Assembly: GCA_001787475.1 (NCBI GenBank)
Contig: MFXB01000011.1
Span: 665-14,952, forward strand
DNA length: 14,288 nt
Direction: 5' to 3'
Source: Candidatus Peregrinibacteria bacterium RIFCSPLOWO2_01_FULL_48_20
GTDB lineage: Bacteria; Patescibacteriota; Gracilibacteria; UBA1369; 2-02-FULL-48-14
In this document: positions 13,066 to 14,288 of the stretch, one piece after another
Position numbering within the stretch: the stretch's first letter is position 1
Layout of the letters: each line of letters starts with the position of its first letter
The notes under the pieces: model-generated
Told to the model about the DNA's origin: nothing
The model's input: the letters and a program-made list of their open reading frames with translations, nothing else
Database searches by the model: none
Translations under genes and position numbers: made by a program

Positions 13066-13884
13066 ATGAGTTTTTCATCCCCGACAGGTCAGGAATTTGA
13101 CCGGCTTCCCGCCCCTTTGCAAGTTGAAGCAGGAAAAGAGTTGGAGGGTTACGATCTCCCTTCCCTTCAAGAAGCGCAACGAGGATTTTGGGAACGTGTT
13201 CGCGGACAGGCACCGGTTATTGATCCCGAATTTTATAGAACCGAGGAAGGCCGACAAGGCTTCACTTTGCAATCGGAGTTGTTGGAAGATATCGGTCCTT
13301 TGCATCCGAATGACGTGAAACCTTCCGTTGCCAACTTTATGGAGGTTGGACAAATTATTCCCGGGGAAAAAGCGCACGGCATAATTAAAAGGCTTGAACA
13401 AGCTTCCGACGCCGACATGAGTACAGATCGTTTTGTCCGTTTATTTGAGAAGTCCGGGGCTGAAGCGGTTTTGAGCACTTTAGGGCATTTTAGTGCCGGT
13501 GCCGCAGATGTTCTTATTTCAGCCGTTTCTTCGGCCTATTATACGATTCACGGGCTTCGAGCGGGGATTGAATTTAAAGATTACTTGCGAATTTATGGTT
13601 TTCAAGCTTTAGACGCGTCTCTCGGAATTGTTTGTCATATTCCCATTATTAAAACCGTGGTCGATCACTTTCTTCAAGCGGGAGCTCTTTCAAGAAAAGC
13701 CTTTCCCAAGGCCTTAGAGCGTGCCATCGAAGAAGCTAAGGTTCTTGGCATTTCTCAAGAAGCGATTGAAGCGGCGGTGATGCCGGCTCAAGAAAAGAAA
13801 AAGAAAAATGAGGAAACAATAAAAGATATTCACGGCTTGATTAAAGCGGTCAAGAAAGGGTCTTCTTCCACAGAAAGTCACTAG
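13066..13884 (+). CDS. Unknown 272-aa protein with a possible DUF4112-like central region
   Basis: No signal peptide. Residues 1-110 are hydrophilic with no recognised motif. The central part (about 138-215) has two moderately hydrophobic segments, GHFSAGAADVLISAVSSAYYTI and then FQALDASLGIVCHIPIIKTVVDHFLQAGALSRKAF. The second recalls the DUF4112 pattern, in which a conserved Asp, a Gly, IP and a later Asp precede a short basic stretch, but it is degenerate and I give it as a suggestion only. The C-terminus is a charged helix with a run of lysines (EKKKKNEETIKDIHGLIKAV) and could be a coiled coil. The gene is single, with its own strong promoter, divergent from nrdJ and convergent with the HesB-like gene; the two stop codons share CTAG at 13881-13884. 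Confidence 0.8.
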   Translation: MSFSSPTGQEFDRLPAPLQVEAGKELEGYDLPSLQEAQRGFWERVRGQAPVIDPEFYRTEEGRQGFTLQSELLEDIGPLHPNDVKPSVANFMEVGQIIPGEKAHGIIKRLEQASDADMSTDRFVRLFEKSGAEAVLSTLGHFSAGAADVLISAVSSAYYTIHGLRAGIEFKDYLRIYGFQALDASLGIVCHIPIIKTVVDHFLQAGALSRKAFPKALERAIEEAKVLGISQEAIEAAVMPAQEKKKKNEETIKDIHGLIKAVKKGSSSTESH

Positions 13885-14288
13885 TGGCATGTACAGGATT
13901 CCCCTCCGCAGCCACATGAGTCACCGCTGCCGCAGGCACAGGATTTTTTGATGGCGAGAAAATTGGGATTGGTGATTTTGAAGCCGCTGCCGTAGGCGGT
14001 TTCGAGGAAGTCGATTTCGGCGCCGGCCAAGTTTTTGAAGGATTCGCCGTCCAGGAAAATGGAGACCCCGTGGAAGTCGAAAGTTTTTTCGCCGACGCCG
14101 GCTTTTCCTTGAAAGTCCATGGCGTAGGAGGGCTCGCGGCCGCTATTGCGCTCCGCTCCGCTTCGCGTGGCCGTAATTTTGAGTCCATAACCCTCTTTGT
14201 TTTCGGCCTTTGCAAATTCTTTCACTTTGCCGGCCGCGAATTCGGTAAGATAAATGCCGTCTTCGGGCGCGCGACGGCGCGCCAGCGC
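13881..14288 (-). CDS. HesB/IscA-family Fe-S protein, atypical, 5' end outside window
   Basis: Belongs to the Fe-S_biosyn (HesB/IscA/ErpA) family, small proteins that carry or insert iron-sulfur clusters. The frame is open to the window edge. The domain begins at GIYLTEFAAGKVKEF, continues GYGLKITA and FHGVSIFLDGESFKNLAGAE, and reaches GSGFKITNPN, the usual order. Two things are odd. The first conserved cysteine (normally in GGCSG after the first strands) is missing; the position holds ATRSGAERNSGREPSYAMDF, encoded by a GC-rich palindromic stretch at 14137-14173. The tail after NPN carries six cysteines as CAC, CGC and CTC, ending in His, where the family normally has one CGCG. It could bind metal through the tail alone. 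A GTG at 14225 is an internal possibility but would cut off conserved residues; no ATG occurs upstream in this frame within the window. Confidence 0.88.
   Translation of the reverse strand, partial: ALARRRAPEDGIYLTEFAAGKVKEFAKAENKEGYGLKITATRSGAERNSGREPSYAMDFQGKAGVGEKTFDFHGVSIFLDGESFKNLAGAEIDFLETAYGSGFKITNPNFLAIKKSCACGSGDSCGCGGESCTCH
14137..14173 (-). repeat. GC-rich palindromic stretch inside the HesB-like gene
   Basis: Outer arms CGGCC (14137-14141) and GGCCG (14169-14173), with an inner CGC-TTC-GCG hairpin (14159-14167) and repeated CTCCG units. It encodes the loop that replaces the usual Cys-containing turn. The TTC loop is the same as in the intergenic palindromes. Confidence 0.55.

Overview
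The window is a compact, gene-dense bacterial chromosome segment. It has the standard stop code: TGA is a working stop at several ATGA gene overlaps. Short GC-rich hairpins are scattered throughout. Small overlapping genes, a row of TrbC/VirB2-like membrane proteins beside a TraD/TraG-type ATPase, an adenosylcobalamin-dependent ribonucleotide reductase (NrdJ), and a TPR/pseudopilin hybrid protein together suggest a Patescibacteria (CPR) genome. A Peregrinibacteria-like lineage is possible, but this is inferred from gene style and not from a marker phylogeny. Recoded UGA lineages (Absconditabacteria/Gracilibacteria code 25) are excluded. None of the 13 chosen translation starts that lie inside the window has a recognisable Shine-Dalgarno sequence.

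Layout. (1) 2-715, plus strand: 3' part of metG. (2) 5667-733, minus strand: a putative operon headed by a promoter at 5688-5716. It encodes a TraD/TraG/HerA-like ATPase followed by four exported VirB2/TrbC-like proteins, all linked by start/stop overlaps, and after a 41-nt gap a small lipoprotein. (3) 9565-5886, minus strand: a 51-residue very basic protein with its own strong promoter and an almost leaderless start, a hairpin, then ftsQ, a conserved-looking unknown, a TPR-TM-pseudopilin-like protein and a tRNA-dihydrouridine synthase. The unit ends in one or two terminators at 5740-5861. (4) 12710-9732, minus strand: nrdJ, with a terminator just after it. A long 5' leader carries a promoter overlapped by a putative NrdR-box pair and three stacked hairpins. 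(5) 13066-13884, plus strand: an unknown, possibly DUF4112-like protein with a near-consensus promoter. It is convergent with (6) a HesB/IscA-type protein (13881-14288, minus, cut by the window edge) that lacks the usual first cysteine but ends in three CxC motifs.

How it works together. The most system-like block is the ATPase plus VirB2-like array: five copies of a two-helix pilin-like hairpin over four genes, one with a Cys-rich exported domain and one with a duplicated module, coupled to a single DNA-translocase-type ATPase. It resembles a reduced type IV secretion or pilus apparatus without recognisable VirB4, VirB6 or VirB8-10 in view. The other notable layer is at the DNA/RNA level: short palindromes with TNC (plus) / GNA (minus) triloops sit in leaders, just after stops and inside coding sequences. 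In the nrdJ leader two tandem copies differ by compensatory base-pair changes.
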